A stretch of DNA of 64,000 nt, from NCBI GenBank assembly GCA_026120035.1, contig JALRME010000026.1, forward strand, positions 558,001 through 622,000, given 5' to 3'. The notes beneath the pieces are model-generated. The model was not told the origin of the DNA. It did not search any database and was given only the letters and a program-made list of their open reading frames with translations. The DNA comes from Coleophoma eucalyptorum (taxonomy: Eukaryota > Ascomycota > Leotiomycetes > Helotiales > Dermateaceae). The position numbers and the translations under genes were made by a program. Positions within the stretch are counted from its first letter, which is position 1; every line of letters begins with the position of its first letter. Shown here piece by piece: positions 48,201 through 60,000 of this stretch.

Positions 48201-48996
48201 AGCTGCGGAGCTATATTGCTTCTAGATTCTTGTATTTAGAAAGAATAGAGACGGAGGGGTTGTGGATAAAAACACATGATTAACAGTTGGCGAGATATGA
48301 TATCTCTCAAGAGATGCTCGCTTACTGCCCTTCCGGACCCTCGGCTTCACTTCCAATACCTTCATTTAAGTTGAGTCCGTTAGTCTACACCCGACAGAGT
48401 AAGGTGCTCATGATATTAGAGAAGCTAAACCATAGCACATACCTAAAGAAGGCACCAAAGAAGGGAGACACGTGAGACGGACCAGAGTATCCAAGAAAGT
48501 ATTACTTTATATTTCCTCCTTCATCAACTACATCTCCCTTCCCAAAAAGGCGGCTAAGGAGTAATAATGTATGGTATCGACGCGGAAAGAGGTCTATCTA
48601 GATCTGTCCAGACTAGTGTACCTACCAGAGGAAGTAACTTTCCTCTCACTCTCCTCTGCTCGTTTGAAATAAAATCCCCGCCTCCCAAAGGGCCAAGGTC
48701 CAACAACCCTCCCTTTCTCAATCTATCCAACAAGGAAAAAACAAAACAGATCACAACCCTCACGCCCAATCCCAACCACTGAAATATCTTGAAAGCACCA
48801 TTTCTCTCTTTCCCGTTAGGTCGAAGCGAGAATCAAGACAGTCTCCTTTTGTCCTCCCCTTGGATTGCGAATCCCTCTTTGCACTCGCTTTCCTTCCTCC
48901 CTTCCGAGTAACTTAGTCGTCGCGTTCCCCTCGCTTCGCTTGCTGTGAATATATCCACCATATCCAACCTCTCTCCTCGCTCTTCAACTTCAACTT
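48201..48996. other. Intergenic between convergent genes
   Basis: About 0.8 kb holding the 3' flanks of the FMN protein and DUF3455 genes. Beyond 48480 the plus strand is pyrimidine-rich. No gene is supportable. Confidence 0.45.
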
Positions 48997-49935
48997 CTAC
49001 TTCTGCCAAAACCAATATCTGAAATCCCCAGCCGTCAGCTTTGTGGCCTACCGCAACGGTGGCACAGGATGATAAGGGAAAGACTTACTCAGCAGCATAC
49101 TGCACCTCAAAAGTCGTCGCCATACCCGCACATGTAGCAGGCGGGTTGCCACCGGCAGTATTCAGACGATAGATCTCTTCCAGGTTGCCCGTAGCACCCG
49201 TCCTCGTCACAAGCTTCAACCACGCCACTGCGCCGAATCCAGTATCCCCTTGCCCGACCATGGCACCCGCTGGAGCAGACACGCTATTGTTCTTTGAACA
49301 CGGTGCAAAGCCGAGTTGCATAGCGGTCGTGTCGAGGTTGAAAGCGGGTGTCGTGCCATTCTCGAAGAAGTGGTGTCCTGAGATGGCAAGGTTGGAAGGC
49401 GAGAGCGTGCTTTGGTCGGCAGTGGTGAGGTTGAATTGCAAAGCGACGTCGGGGAGCATGGCAAGTAGATCGGGATATGTGGATGCGACGCACGAAGCAT
49501 TGTAGAGCGTTGCAACGGCACCGAGAGCTACGGGGGCGGCACTGCTGTTGGTACTGGTACAGGAGTAGTTTTGTGTGCCGCGGCCAATGGCGACGTGTTT
49601 GAGGGATAGGCCAGTACTTGGACCGGGGAGCGGAGTTGGTGCTGTTGGGCGTAGGTATGATAAGTATTTATTGTTATTTTGCAACGTAGGGTTGACTGGA
49701 GGAAGATGGTATTGAATATATGCTTACCAACTGGCATCACAGCTTGACTTAGATCACAGACCGGTGCTGATGCCATCTGCTTCCCAGTTCGCACTTTGTC
49801 GCCTAGCAGGGAGAAGTATTCCGAGAGCACCTTCATCTCGCCAGGAGACGCACTACCGTAGGAGAACTTATCTGTAGGAGCAGCGAGGATGCCAGCGCAC
49901 AGCGCGGCGGTCATGACCCAGATACCAGAACGCAT
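48997..49935 (-). CDS. Secreted DUF3455 protein
   Basis: Three exons (49728..49935, 49089..49641, 48997..49018) encode 260 residues. An N-terminal signal peptide is clear (MRSGIWVMTAALCAGILAA, cleavage probably after ILAA). The mature protein shows the DUF3455 pattern: LKHVAIGRGTQNYSC, AVATLYNASC, ISGHHFFENGTTPAF, and GDTGFGAVAWLKLVTRTG. It ends in EEIYRLNTAGGNPPATC and VQYAAEYWFWQK. Several N-x-S/T sites are present. The family is extracellular and of unknown function; it is sometimes mislabelled malate dehydrogenase. The last exon is only 22 nt: without it the protein ends YAAE at a TAA built from the splice donor. I include it because AEYWF fits the domain end as I know it. Confidence 0.85.
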
Positions 49936-52254
49936 GGTCGTGACGAGGGGGAGAGTATTAGGGGGACGAGGAGCGGCGATGGCGTGCAAGTATTAGTGAG
50001 GGGGAAAAGTCCAAAGGAAAGAAAGCAGAAAAGGCAAAAGATATGAAAGCGTAGCTGCCGTAAAACAAAAGACGAGATGAGACAGGAGGGAGGAGAGGAG
50101 GGGGCGATGGGACTCGGAGCGCACTGATGAAGAGAGTATAATGAGGCTTGCTTACATCTGATCTGCGGATGGAGCAACGGTCTTATACATACAGAGGCAG
50201 CAACTCCTGCATGGGCTCGTCCCAACCTCATTTCCAGAAAGAAGGAAAAGTCATGTACAGTATTCTAATCCTGGATATCCCAGACAGCCGCTACGCAGCA
50301 AGGTCGGGACGGTCGCCTGTCTGGCGCAAGCAAGGCAAGGCAGGTAGGGACGTTAGAGGGGAGGAGGTACATGGACGCACGAACAAGAGACCACCAGCAA
50401 GCGAAGTACCTGCATCCCTGCTGGGCGGCAAGCTCAAAAGGCAGCCAGGCTGATCTCAGATGCAGGTCGCGCAAGTTTGTTGCACTGGATTGGACTGGAC
50501 AAGCCTGGACGGCACCGGATAGGACCAGCGAACCAGCCCTCGACAGGGGACTGGTTTCTATAATCGACTCGACCAGGGACGTTGCGGGGATCCCTGGGCG
50601 CTGATTGACTGAACATGAGCGATGCGGGCGCCTGCACAGCGGGAAGCGACAGTTCCTCTCAGCCTGTCGCTTTGCAGCGGAGCCGTGTTAAACGCTGGGG
50701 CCGCGCTCATGGCCGCTGCTACTAATGCTACGGTACTAATGTGGGGATGTATCTATGAATGGATGAGTGAGTGAGTGAGTGAGTGGAGGAAGGAAGGCAC
50801 GAAGGAATGCAGGAAGATCCGAATTATGACACTGGAGATCTGGAGAACAAAGGATGAACAGACCAAGGCGATCAAGTTCCAACAGCTAGGCGATCCGAGT
50901 GTTTCGTCGTGCTGCCCATGGTTTAGAAACACTTGTCGTCTGAACTGCTGCGCCGTTGGCGTCTATCAAACAGGAGAAGTCAGGGCTCAAGTCATCCCTT
51001 CCATGGATTTTCATACGACTAGCGGTATTGACATACGAGGGCATCGATCAGACTGAGACCACAGCGTCGCATTCTTTCCCCCAACTCTCCCTCCTGTAGT
51101 CTGTTCGTCTATCTGTCGGAAACACCCAGGGTATGTGGGTACGTACTGTTTGTACTGCAAGTGAGTGAGAGTGGTGACCTCGCCTGCTCATGATGTACGC
51201 ATGTACACATGCACACATGCACGCCTACACGCATACTCACACATACTCACACGCACGCTAGCGAGCAATTCTTGAAGAAGCAAGAAAGGAGGACAACGAA
51301 AAAAGTCGCATTCGAGGCCTCCATTCCATCCATGTCCACTGTTCCCTTTCATTCAATCCCCCTTCCCAAAGCCTCTCCTCGACCCTGCCCTTAGCCAAGC
51401 AGGAAGGGAAATAGAAACAATTACCCATTTCCTATAATTGTTTGCACGTCGGATTGTCTCCACAGCGGATAGAACATCTTGGCATGGACCCTCTCTTCTC
51501 TAGGTACCTCAGTCCCCACCGAACAAAGTATCTACCCCAAGGAGACCCTGTCTGCCCTTACCACACCTTATCTCACTCTCACTGCACCACCTTATTTCCA
51601 CGCGAACGCTCACGCCAACGCCAACGCCCACGCTTACACCACTCACCCAAGCCCAAGCCCAAGAGGCCAAGAACATGACACGACCACTTAATTCTATCCC
51701 ATCGCAACTATTTCCAAGCGATGAGGGAGGGGAGAGTGAGCAGAATAAGCGCGGGGAACAAAATCGAACGAGCATCTGCCCCTCCATTCCATTCATTGGC
51801 CAGAGTTTATTCATAGTAACGTCCACCCCCTCGCCGTACCCTATTCGGAGATGCATGGCCCGTGGATCCCGTCGCAATTGGTGCGGGCGCTTAAAATCTG
51901 ATGGACGAGGGAAATAAGAATAGCAACACCACTTGACAACAATGGTTGCGCAATTTAGGGTGCAGCATGCATTTGGGTCGGCGAGGGCTAGATGAAGAAA
52001 TGGAGGCTCTTCGCTGGCAGCCAATCGTGGGCTGTCGGAGCGCGATATGTTCCTTGGTGGTCAAATACTCGTGCGGATCTACCAAGAAACATGCAAGACA
52101 TGCTTCCCAAAATAAGCATGTCACTGCACCTTGATTGATTTCTTTGCGGATCATTGCAGGCAGTCGGATCAAATCGAGCAAATCCCAACTTTCCCATGAC
52201 ATAGGATTACAATATTGCGTCTAGCATACCTAGTTATACACGAACCGCCATCGT
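49936..52254. other. Intergenic, DUF3455 promoter and CASP 3' flank
   Basis: About 2.3 kb without a supportable gene. It holds a (GAGT)5 repeat, alternating ACAC/CATGCACA low-complexity DNA near 51195-51255, and CGCCAACGCCAACGCC-type repeats near 51608-51630. Confidence 0.45.
50765..50784. repeat. (GAGT)5 microsatellite
   Basis: Five perfect tetranucleotide units in the DUF3455 upstream flank. Confidence 0.95.
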
Positions 52255-54654
52255 TCACGACCCTTTTACTTTACCATTGAACCCCTCTTCGTGCCAATCC
52301 CCATGCGCCGAGCCTGAGCCAGCATTCGCAGCACCAGCAGCAGCAGCCACGGCTGCCGAGCTTAGATGACTGCCATGCTGTTCCATATCCGAACTACCTA
52401 GCCAGTACAGTGTGAGGAAGACGATGACGTGTAATGCTAAGCAGTACCCCGCAAACAAATTCCGACTCGTTCTAGTCGCCAGAATCATGCGCGTGATAGA
52501 GAAGACAATACGCTCAGGAAGACTCATGCGTTTATACGCACGAGCTGACTCTCGTCCTCTAAATGCTGCGAAAGGCGAGATATTAGACTCGTATGCAGAG
52601 CGATAGCGATCGAGTGCAGGCCCTGAAGACGGGCTTGGAGACATTTGTATCGTTGAGGGGTTTGGGTTGGTTGAGTATGATGAGGAGGAGGATCCCTGCC
52701 CAGCTCTATTATATGTTGACACATATCTGGTCTTTTCGTATAGGTTCAAATTGTCTTTTTGCAGAGAGGCAATTTCTTGCCTCAGGGAAGAAACTGTCCG
52801 ATGCGTTTCGGATAATTCCGTTTCCAATTGTGCGTTTCTTGACTTGAAACGATCACGTTGAGCCGTGATCATGGGAAGAATACCCGAACCACCACCAACA
52901 GGTTCTCCTGATCTCAGCACTTCCAGAGGCGTTGACCCAAGTCCTGCTCCTCGTGGATCAAATCCAGAAATGATAGACGATGTAGGTGAGATTCGCCCTC
53001 CTCTCCGTGGATTATATATGCTTTGCGCAGGTTGAGATGATTGAGGATAACGACTTGTGTAAGTACCAGCAACAGACGCCCCAGAGGGAAAGGCATTTGC
53101 CGCGTGGGGTTGCATAGTTGCAAGATCATTCTCGAGAGTCGAGTTCAGGTGCTGTGATTTTTCAAGTTCCTCATTAGTCCTGGCGAGCTCTTCCTGAATT
53201 GATTGGAGTCGCGACTGTAAGTCTTGATGTGACACTCTCAAAATTGTCAGCTCATCACTGAGCTTTTTGTTCCTTGCCAGAAGAAGTTGTTCCAGAGTAT
53301 CTCCCTTGCCCTTAGGCGCTCCATTCTCAGCACCTTCTTGCAAGAGTTTTGCTGTCGCACTGGCATCCGCCTCATCGTCGTCGCCAGTGGAGAACTCAAT
53401 GCTCTTGAGCACTTCTAGCTCTTGCTTAACATCTTCATAATCACTCCATTTCTGAACCTTAGCTTTGAGGACCTCACGTTCCTCTTTAAGCATGCCGACT
53501 TCCCGCTCAAAGGTGCGTAATTTGCTGTCAAGATCTCGATTCCGTGCATCTCTCTCAACTCTAGAGGCGTCTAATTTTCTCAGAAGCGAGGAGTTCTCAG
53601 ATCGAATTCGCATATAACCCGGATCATCTTCCAAAGATAGCGTAGGTTGGCTTGGGACTTGTGATGCAGATTGTGCCAATTCGATTCTCAGTTGTTCGTT
53701 TCTTGCTTCAACTTCGGCCAACCTGGCACTCGTGCGCTCCAGATCCGAGTTTACCATTTCCAATTCGGCGCTTGTGACATGACCTTGACCACTCTCCTCG
53801 TTTTCGGACTGCCCAAGTCTCTGCGAAACTTCATAGCTAGCTTTGATCTCGTTCAAAAGTCGGTCTTGATTCTCCACCTTCTCCTCAAGCAGCTTCTCTT
53901 TCGCCGCCCAATTGTCCTTCTTTTCTTCCAAGACTGCAGCCCACGAAGTTTCCACCTCCTTGACTTTCGTTTCTAATCCCTCCTCCAATGCCCTCCGAGC
54001 CGTCCTCTCCGTTTCAAGCCTCGACTCTGTCTCTTCAAGTTGTGTTGTGAGCTTGCTCACGCTCTTTTGCAAGTGCTCGTTCTCCTCCGTGACTTTCGGT
54101 AGGGTATCTTCAGACAAGAGCAATGAATCGACAGAGGCTTCCAAAAGAGGGTAGGGGTCGGGTGCTTCGGACAAAGAAGAATAGACTTGAAGGAATGCAG
54201 AATTGGTTGACTTCGAGTGATTCGTCAGAAGGTCGATGAACGTTTGGTAGGCTGGCTGAGGTAAGTCCTGGTGCGAAGTACGAGCAAAGCTAAAACCAAC
54301 CTTTCAGTAGAGCCTTGATCTCCCCAAGCTTCCCAGCATCATCCAGCTTACGAAAGTCTTTCGTTTTTTGGGCAAGGTCCTTTCGTTGCACGGTAGAGTC
54401 TCTCTGATACGCGACGATCTCAGATGCAGTGTTGTCGAGGTTCGAAACCATAGAAGTCAAATCAATCGCTGCAGCATATCAGTAGCTGGTTCAAATCATG
54501 TGTACCAGGGCTCCCTCTTACTTCGCCATGCTGAAATCGCCTTTTGAAACTTATTGTCGCCATCCAGCGCCGTGGTTCCTGACTCCCCAGCAACAGGCAC
54601 ATCCTCTTCAGCACCTCTGGTAGCTTGCATGACGATCTCTGGGATGTCCGCCAT
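52255..54654 (-). CDS. COY1: CASP/COY1-type Golgi coiled-coil protein
   Basis: Three exons (54522..54654, 54301..54468, 52255..54251) encode 765 residues. After MADIPEIVMQATRG and a short conserved N-terminal region (WRTIDLTSMVSNLDNTASEI), nearly all of the protein is heptad-like coiled coil rich in Glu, Leu, Lys and Gln. The CASP-typical block follows: ILPMITAQRDRFKSRN, then SLRQEIASLQKDNLNLYEKTRYV. Near the C-terminus is the tail-anchor segment (residues LFAGYCLALHVIVFLTLYWLG) with conserved Tyr and His, followed by a small Ala/Gly-rich lumenal end. Role: type II tail-anchored golgin in intra-Golgi retrograde tethering; yeast Coy1 works with the COG complex. The start is the first ATG and leads straight into family sequence. 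Confidence 0.93.
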
Positions 54655-57092
54655 AGTGAAGCTAGTTTATGACGTTATCATTACACAAAGCGTAAGAATC
54701 TCCACGTCTGCTAGAGAGCTAGCTCGCAGAGAAGAAGTTGATTGCCGTCAGAGAAGTAGAATGTCCAAGTATATGGTTCCTCGAACGAACACTTGTTCCG
54801 GATACAGACGTCGGGACTTGGAGCTGTTTACAGCCGACGACGACTACATCAGGTGACTATCCAAGCGTCCGGATATGTTTTGGCTGACTAATCTAGTAGC
54901 TAAGGTAAGGTACAAAGCTCGGTTACTTAAGGTACCTCGAGGGGTACCTTATCATCACAGTGATCTACTTAAGCTATGAACTATCAGACTACGGAACAGA
55001 ACAGGAATCAATACTAGGATATTGCGAAATCTAAGGTACGAGAGTATTATCTAAAACTATTAGGATTACCGTTGAATCACTGGGGCGAGATCCCCAATTA
55101 ATAGGAATTGGAGACTTGATGGACAGTACTATATTTAGATTTACAGCTGTATTGACCAATGTCACACTTCTGCTGTTCAATACACCTACTAGCTCTACCC
55201 TTCAGAACTACCTACCTGTCCATTACTAGCTCGTGGCACCATCATTCCTTAGTGAGCTGGCTGATAGTAATAACGGTCTGCTTAAGCGATATACATCTAC
55301 ACTCTGTTAAGAATGTATCGTGCGAAAAGTCTAAATTCAAAACCAGGGGCCGGTTGTTAAGGGGGCGTAAGGAGAAAGATTAAGGCATGGCGTAGTTATG
55401 TTGCTAGCTGTTTATGACAGACCCAAAATTGATGCTAACATCGTGCAATGAGATACGTCTAACATGCTCGTTCTACGACGAGTAAAACTACCGATGTACT
55501 TACATTGCTAGTCGGTTCGAATTTTCTACCATAGCATCAAGATCATAGTCACCGTGAGGGGATACGTCTGACTTGAATGCTCCTACTCCACGATCGCGTA
55601 GTATAGCTCTCCGCATAGCTTCTCAAATACCTCGACAAGTGAGTCGTAAATGAGAAGAATGAGGTGGACCACTATTTAATTTGACTCATGTCACCCTACC
55701 CTCCCTGCCCTTGAAGTTCATATGACAGGTTGAAATAACATGTCTTGCTATTGAGAATGATTACTTGATGCATACCATGCTTGCCGATATTGGCCATCAT
55801 TTGCAGGACCCTCTATCCAGCCAAACGGAGTATCAGTATAAAACAGCAATCTATCAAACCAAAGTAACCCAAGGCTTTCACACAGCAATATGTAATTTAT
55901 CCCAGATAGTTACTAGGCTCTTCTGTTTACTTTTCTATCAATAACAGCGAATCGACAGATTTTGACTGGCGGTAGTTGGGGGCTTTGGAACATGCGATAC
56001 GACTCCATTGGGAGGGGGAGGGCAGGTTGCATGGGAATTTTGACTAGAAGAGTTTACCAAGTCAGTCTTGCTCAAAAACTGGTTGTAGGCGGCACAGGTA
56101 ACTCTGACATTCTACTGCTTGTGAAGGAGCTGAGACTTCGTGCTCTTGCATTCTAACGCATTTTCTCCCCTATTAACGATGTATTGCAGGAACTTGGTGG
56201 TGGACCACAAGTCTTAGAGAAAGGATATTCCAGTTATTATTAAGGCTGTAGGTTATAAGTGATGGCCACAGTTGGAGGTGCCCGCCTAGCAGTTGAGGTG
56301 AAGGATAGAGACGTTGCTACTAGGCTTCTACTACACCAGCTTCATAAATGTAGTCTACCTATTCTAAGTTAATCAGTGTAACTATGGCAGCTATAAGCTT
56401 GGTATTATAATGTTGTATATAAAGAAGAGTACACTCTCTACCGGATTGGAGATAGCTACTAAGGAAAGCCTCGTGCTTAGCGAGTAACCAATACTCTTCC
56501 TAAATGAGTCTCTGGTTTAATAGAAGGGAATATGTATTAAAATGAACGGATTTTACGAAGTAACATGGATTGATAATCACCCAGAGCTTGTCTGCATGGC
56601 CAAAAATCGAGAGAATAGCATAAGAAATCAATCAAGACCAAAGAGAAATCACTAACCTGCTCTAGGACGGTAGCTAAGATGGCATATGGGGATTCCTAGG
56701 CTCATATATCTGGTCTTGTTCATAAATTATAGTAGAATTCTGTATTGATACTATAGAACGTGGGTACTTTGTCTCTCACCTATAAATAAAAAAACTCAGG
56801 TCCTGTACCCTCGTAGAAATGTAACTGGAACGGAGAATGAAGCAGAACAGGGTTCAGGAAAGTACGGCCATTCAGATTTAGCCTCTCCCTCCCTACGTAC
56901 AAGTGCTTACTATGCTCGAAAAATAAAACTAGACGACACGAAGGGTAACAGCATGGTATGCATAACATCAGCGCTCCGACATGCTTATATCCAACCACGG
57001 TTGACAACTCCAAGACCTTCGCAAATAACCCTGTCGTGAATGCATCATCATCATCGTAAACTGCGCATAAGAAAGAGGACGTGTTATCCTCG
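54655..57092. other. A+T-rich island between CASP and CPS1
   Basis: About 2.4 kb without an intact gene, visibly enriched in A+T and TA steps relative to the flanking genes. It contains a perfect inverted repeat (below). Near 56262-56340 is a plus-strand peptide, GGARLAVEVKDRDVATRLLL, that resembles one ankyrin-repeat helix pair. It may be a decayed repeat or transposon remnant, but no terminal repeats were found. Confidence 0.35.
54928..54951. repeat. Perfect inverted repeat, 9-bp arms
   Basis: Arms TAAGGTACC and GGTACCTTA flank a 6-nt TCGAGG loop, about 275 bp upstream of the CASP start codon. It could form a hairpin or be a dimeric protein site. Confidence 0.85.
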
Positions 57093-60000
57093 CTATTGGG
57101 TAAGGTTCATGTGCATTACTGCGTCTTCCTTCCATGAATCATCCTCTTCGTCATCGCTGGACGCATTTTGGACTCTCAGTCCCCCTCCTACCCGTGGTTG
57201 CTGACTTGGTAGTGACCAGAGATCGCCTTCCCGGCCTTCGACAGCAGGCAAACTACTCAACCGGTTTGAATTTGGGCTTGTCGGCTTGGGTCCGACTCGG
57301 GGTGGTGGGGTCCCAGGTTTCGCAACTTCGAACCCTGGAATTATAAAGCTATTTCTAGCATCAAGCGCCTGGTTATCTTCTAACTCAAAGTGTCTAGGCG
57401 TATCGGTGGGCGTATCATCACTCTTAGTTGACGCTCCGTTACCCGTAGGTGAACCAACAATAGAGTCGTTATAATTGATCGCAGGCATTTCCGAAATATT
57501 TGTCGGTAAAGGTGCAAAGTTCGCGATCACATTCATTTGTTGCTGCTGCTGCTCTTCTTCCAAAATTTGTGGCGCTGGTTCCACATTACGCAGACTGCTG
57601 GCAATGACACTGCCGTTCTTAAGACTGGTAATGCCACTGCGAGGCTCCATTGCCTCTGTAATATCTGACATTGCAGAATCTGCATCTCTGATGCCAAACT
57701 GAGCCATCGTACGCATTTTACGAGTTACCCAACTGGCCAGGATCTTTCCTCTTTGCTTTTCACCAAGACGTGATCGTGGGAAGTCGCCCTTATTGACGAA
57801 GGCAACAATGTCGACGACAATCTGGTGGTCGTTCAATATGGCATTGACGATAACGGGAACGATCGAGGCAAGATAGGCTTTCCTCGCAACCTCGACGAGC
57901 ACGACTACCAACCCGCCAGCTTGGAACACAGCTCTATAGAACAGTTAGTTGGCCCACGCAGAGAATGATTGATTTTACTTACGAGCCTCCTGGGACAATA
58001 TTGCGGTGGCACTTCTCGACCGAGTTTTCTATATCCATAGGGAAATGAGACAGACCATTGATCTCAAAAGTTTCTCCGATGTTTCCGAGCACGAACAGAA
58101 CCTGCATTTCAACTTGAGCACCGTTCGGGCCAATGGGCCTGCTGACATTGTGCAGAAAACCAAGATCTCCAGTCCTGACATATTGGACACTTTGATCGCC
58201 ATCGAGGAGTCTACCATCAAATCGCTCTCCATCAAATGGGTCCTTGGACCCATAGAATGATTTTACGCACGCTTCCGAGTCAACCCAAATCTCACCATAC
58301 TCTCCATCGTGACAAAGCATTCGACTTTCTGGATTGACGATAGCTATTTGAGTTGAGACAGGGACCATGCCGGAGTCTTGTAGCAACAGCGCCTTGGGCT
58401 CTGTGTCAGGGTCTACAGGATATACCATGCCACGTCGGAGTGCTTGGGGATCGAGCCACAGCTCGATGGGCTCAATACACATATAAGATCGGGAAGCAAC
58501 CATAGGATTGAGCACATGCGAGTAGATGGTATTAATCGCCGTACGGTCCAGTCCAGTTGCAGCGAAATGAAGGCGAACCTTCTGGAAAACATCCACACGA
58601 GGCCTGCCTTCGGCGGATATCATCATGTTTTTCATTTCATGGAGCGCAAAACCCTTGCCAGGCATGATCGCCATAGCATGGTCCAGCATCTGCGGCGTTG
58701 CGTAGGTATCTTTGACCTTGTATCGTGAAAGGGTCAGAAATAGAGATGCTGGATTCTGAGCAAACTCAACCGGAGAGACAAGGTAGGTAGGTGCGCCAAC
58801 GAAAATCCCCATTAAACATGTGTGGATAAAGCCCAGGCCAATTGTACTGCGAACACAACCAAGTACTGGCCGTGAACTCGTCATTTGACAGGTCTCTTTT
58901 TGAACTTTGCACATTCCCATGATGGTATCGTGGCCAAGCTGTACTGCAATCCGTCGTTGATCTGGTGTCCAATAGGTCCAGACCAAAACCGGATATCCAG
59001 GTTGTACCCAGGCTGGTTGCATGGTAAGACTAAGCTCTCGACAGCCGTTGTTCTGCCTTGGTGGCTTTGAAGTGTTGTATATGCTTGGAACATGGACCTT
59101 GAGTATTTGAGCTGAAGACTTAAGATGCTGAGAGACGATCTTTTGCTTCAGAAGATGATCGACATCCTGATTGACCAAGACGGCTCTGACAGAGTAGTCA
59201 GCGACCATATGGAGAAAAGCTGGCGCATCTTCGTTGAGGCGATTCTGGTCTAATGGCGCCATTGGTATTGCAGTAGCCCCCAGGACAAAGCAGGCATGGA
59301 CTGCATAAACAAAGTCCTCTGAGTGAGTATACATAAGTATGATATGGTCTCCTGCCCGAATTTTTACCTTGTTTTTCAAATACATAGCTACTGCCGCGAC
59401 TTTAGTATCGAACTTCTTCCATGTAATGCCCTTGCCTTCTTTGCCTCTACCATCGATGGTGCAGTAAGAAAGCTCCTCTGCCTGCCGGGCAACCCGCCAT
59501 TGCAGCAGGTCAACGATACTGGTGAAATTGTTCAAAGGCGTTGAAGTTCGATCATCAATGACTACTTCTCGGCGATCAATTCCAGAGTACTGCCGATCGT
59601 TGTTTTGCAATATTGCCTGTCGAGTTTCGGCTGCCTCTGGTGACCAGATTCCGCCCATGGGATCAATACCGACAGGCAAATTCAGGACTGCTCGCTCGAC
59701 ACCAAATTTAACGTGGACACAAGGGAGGTTTCCTAGGTCAAATTCTCGTCGACACAGCATATTTCCGATCTCTCGTCGACCGTTCTTCAAGACCTTTGGC
59801 AAACTGTTCGGAGCGGTAATCATGACACAGTAGACTCTCAGATGATGTTCTTGCATCAGGACTTCCATACATCTTTCCGACAAAGAATCTAGCAATGCAG
59901 TGTCTAATTGTCGAGGAGGACCACCTGACGTTGTCGGTGCCGTAGAAGCAGCTTGCGATTCGATCAATACTATTGGTAGATGTTCGTCGTTGACGAAAAT

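Noticed and set aside
23760..49935. Secondary-metabolite cluster (regulator, SDR, methyltransferase, acetyltransferase-like and flavin genes in the window)
   Set aside because: No backbone NRPS, PKS or terpene gene is present, and these genes are separated by housekeeping genes.
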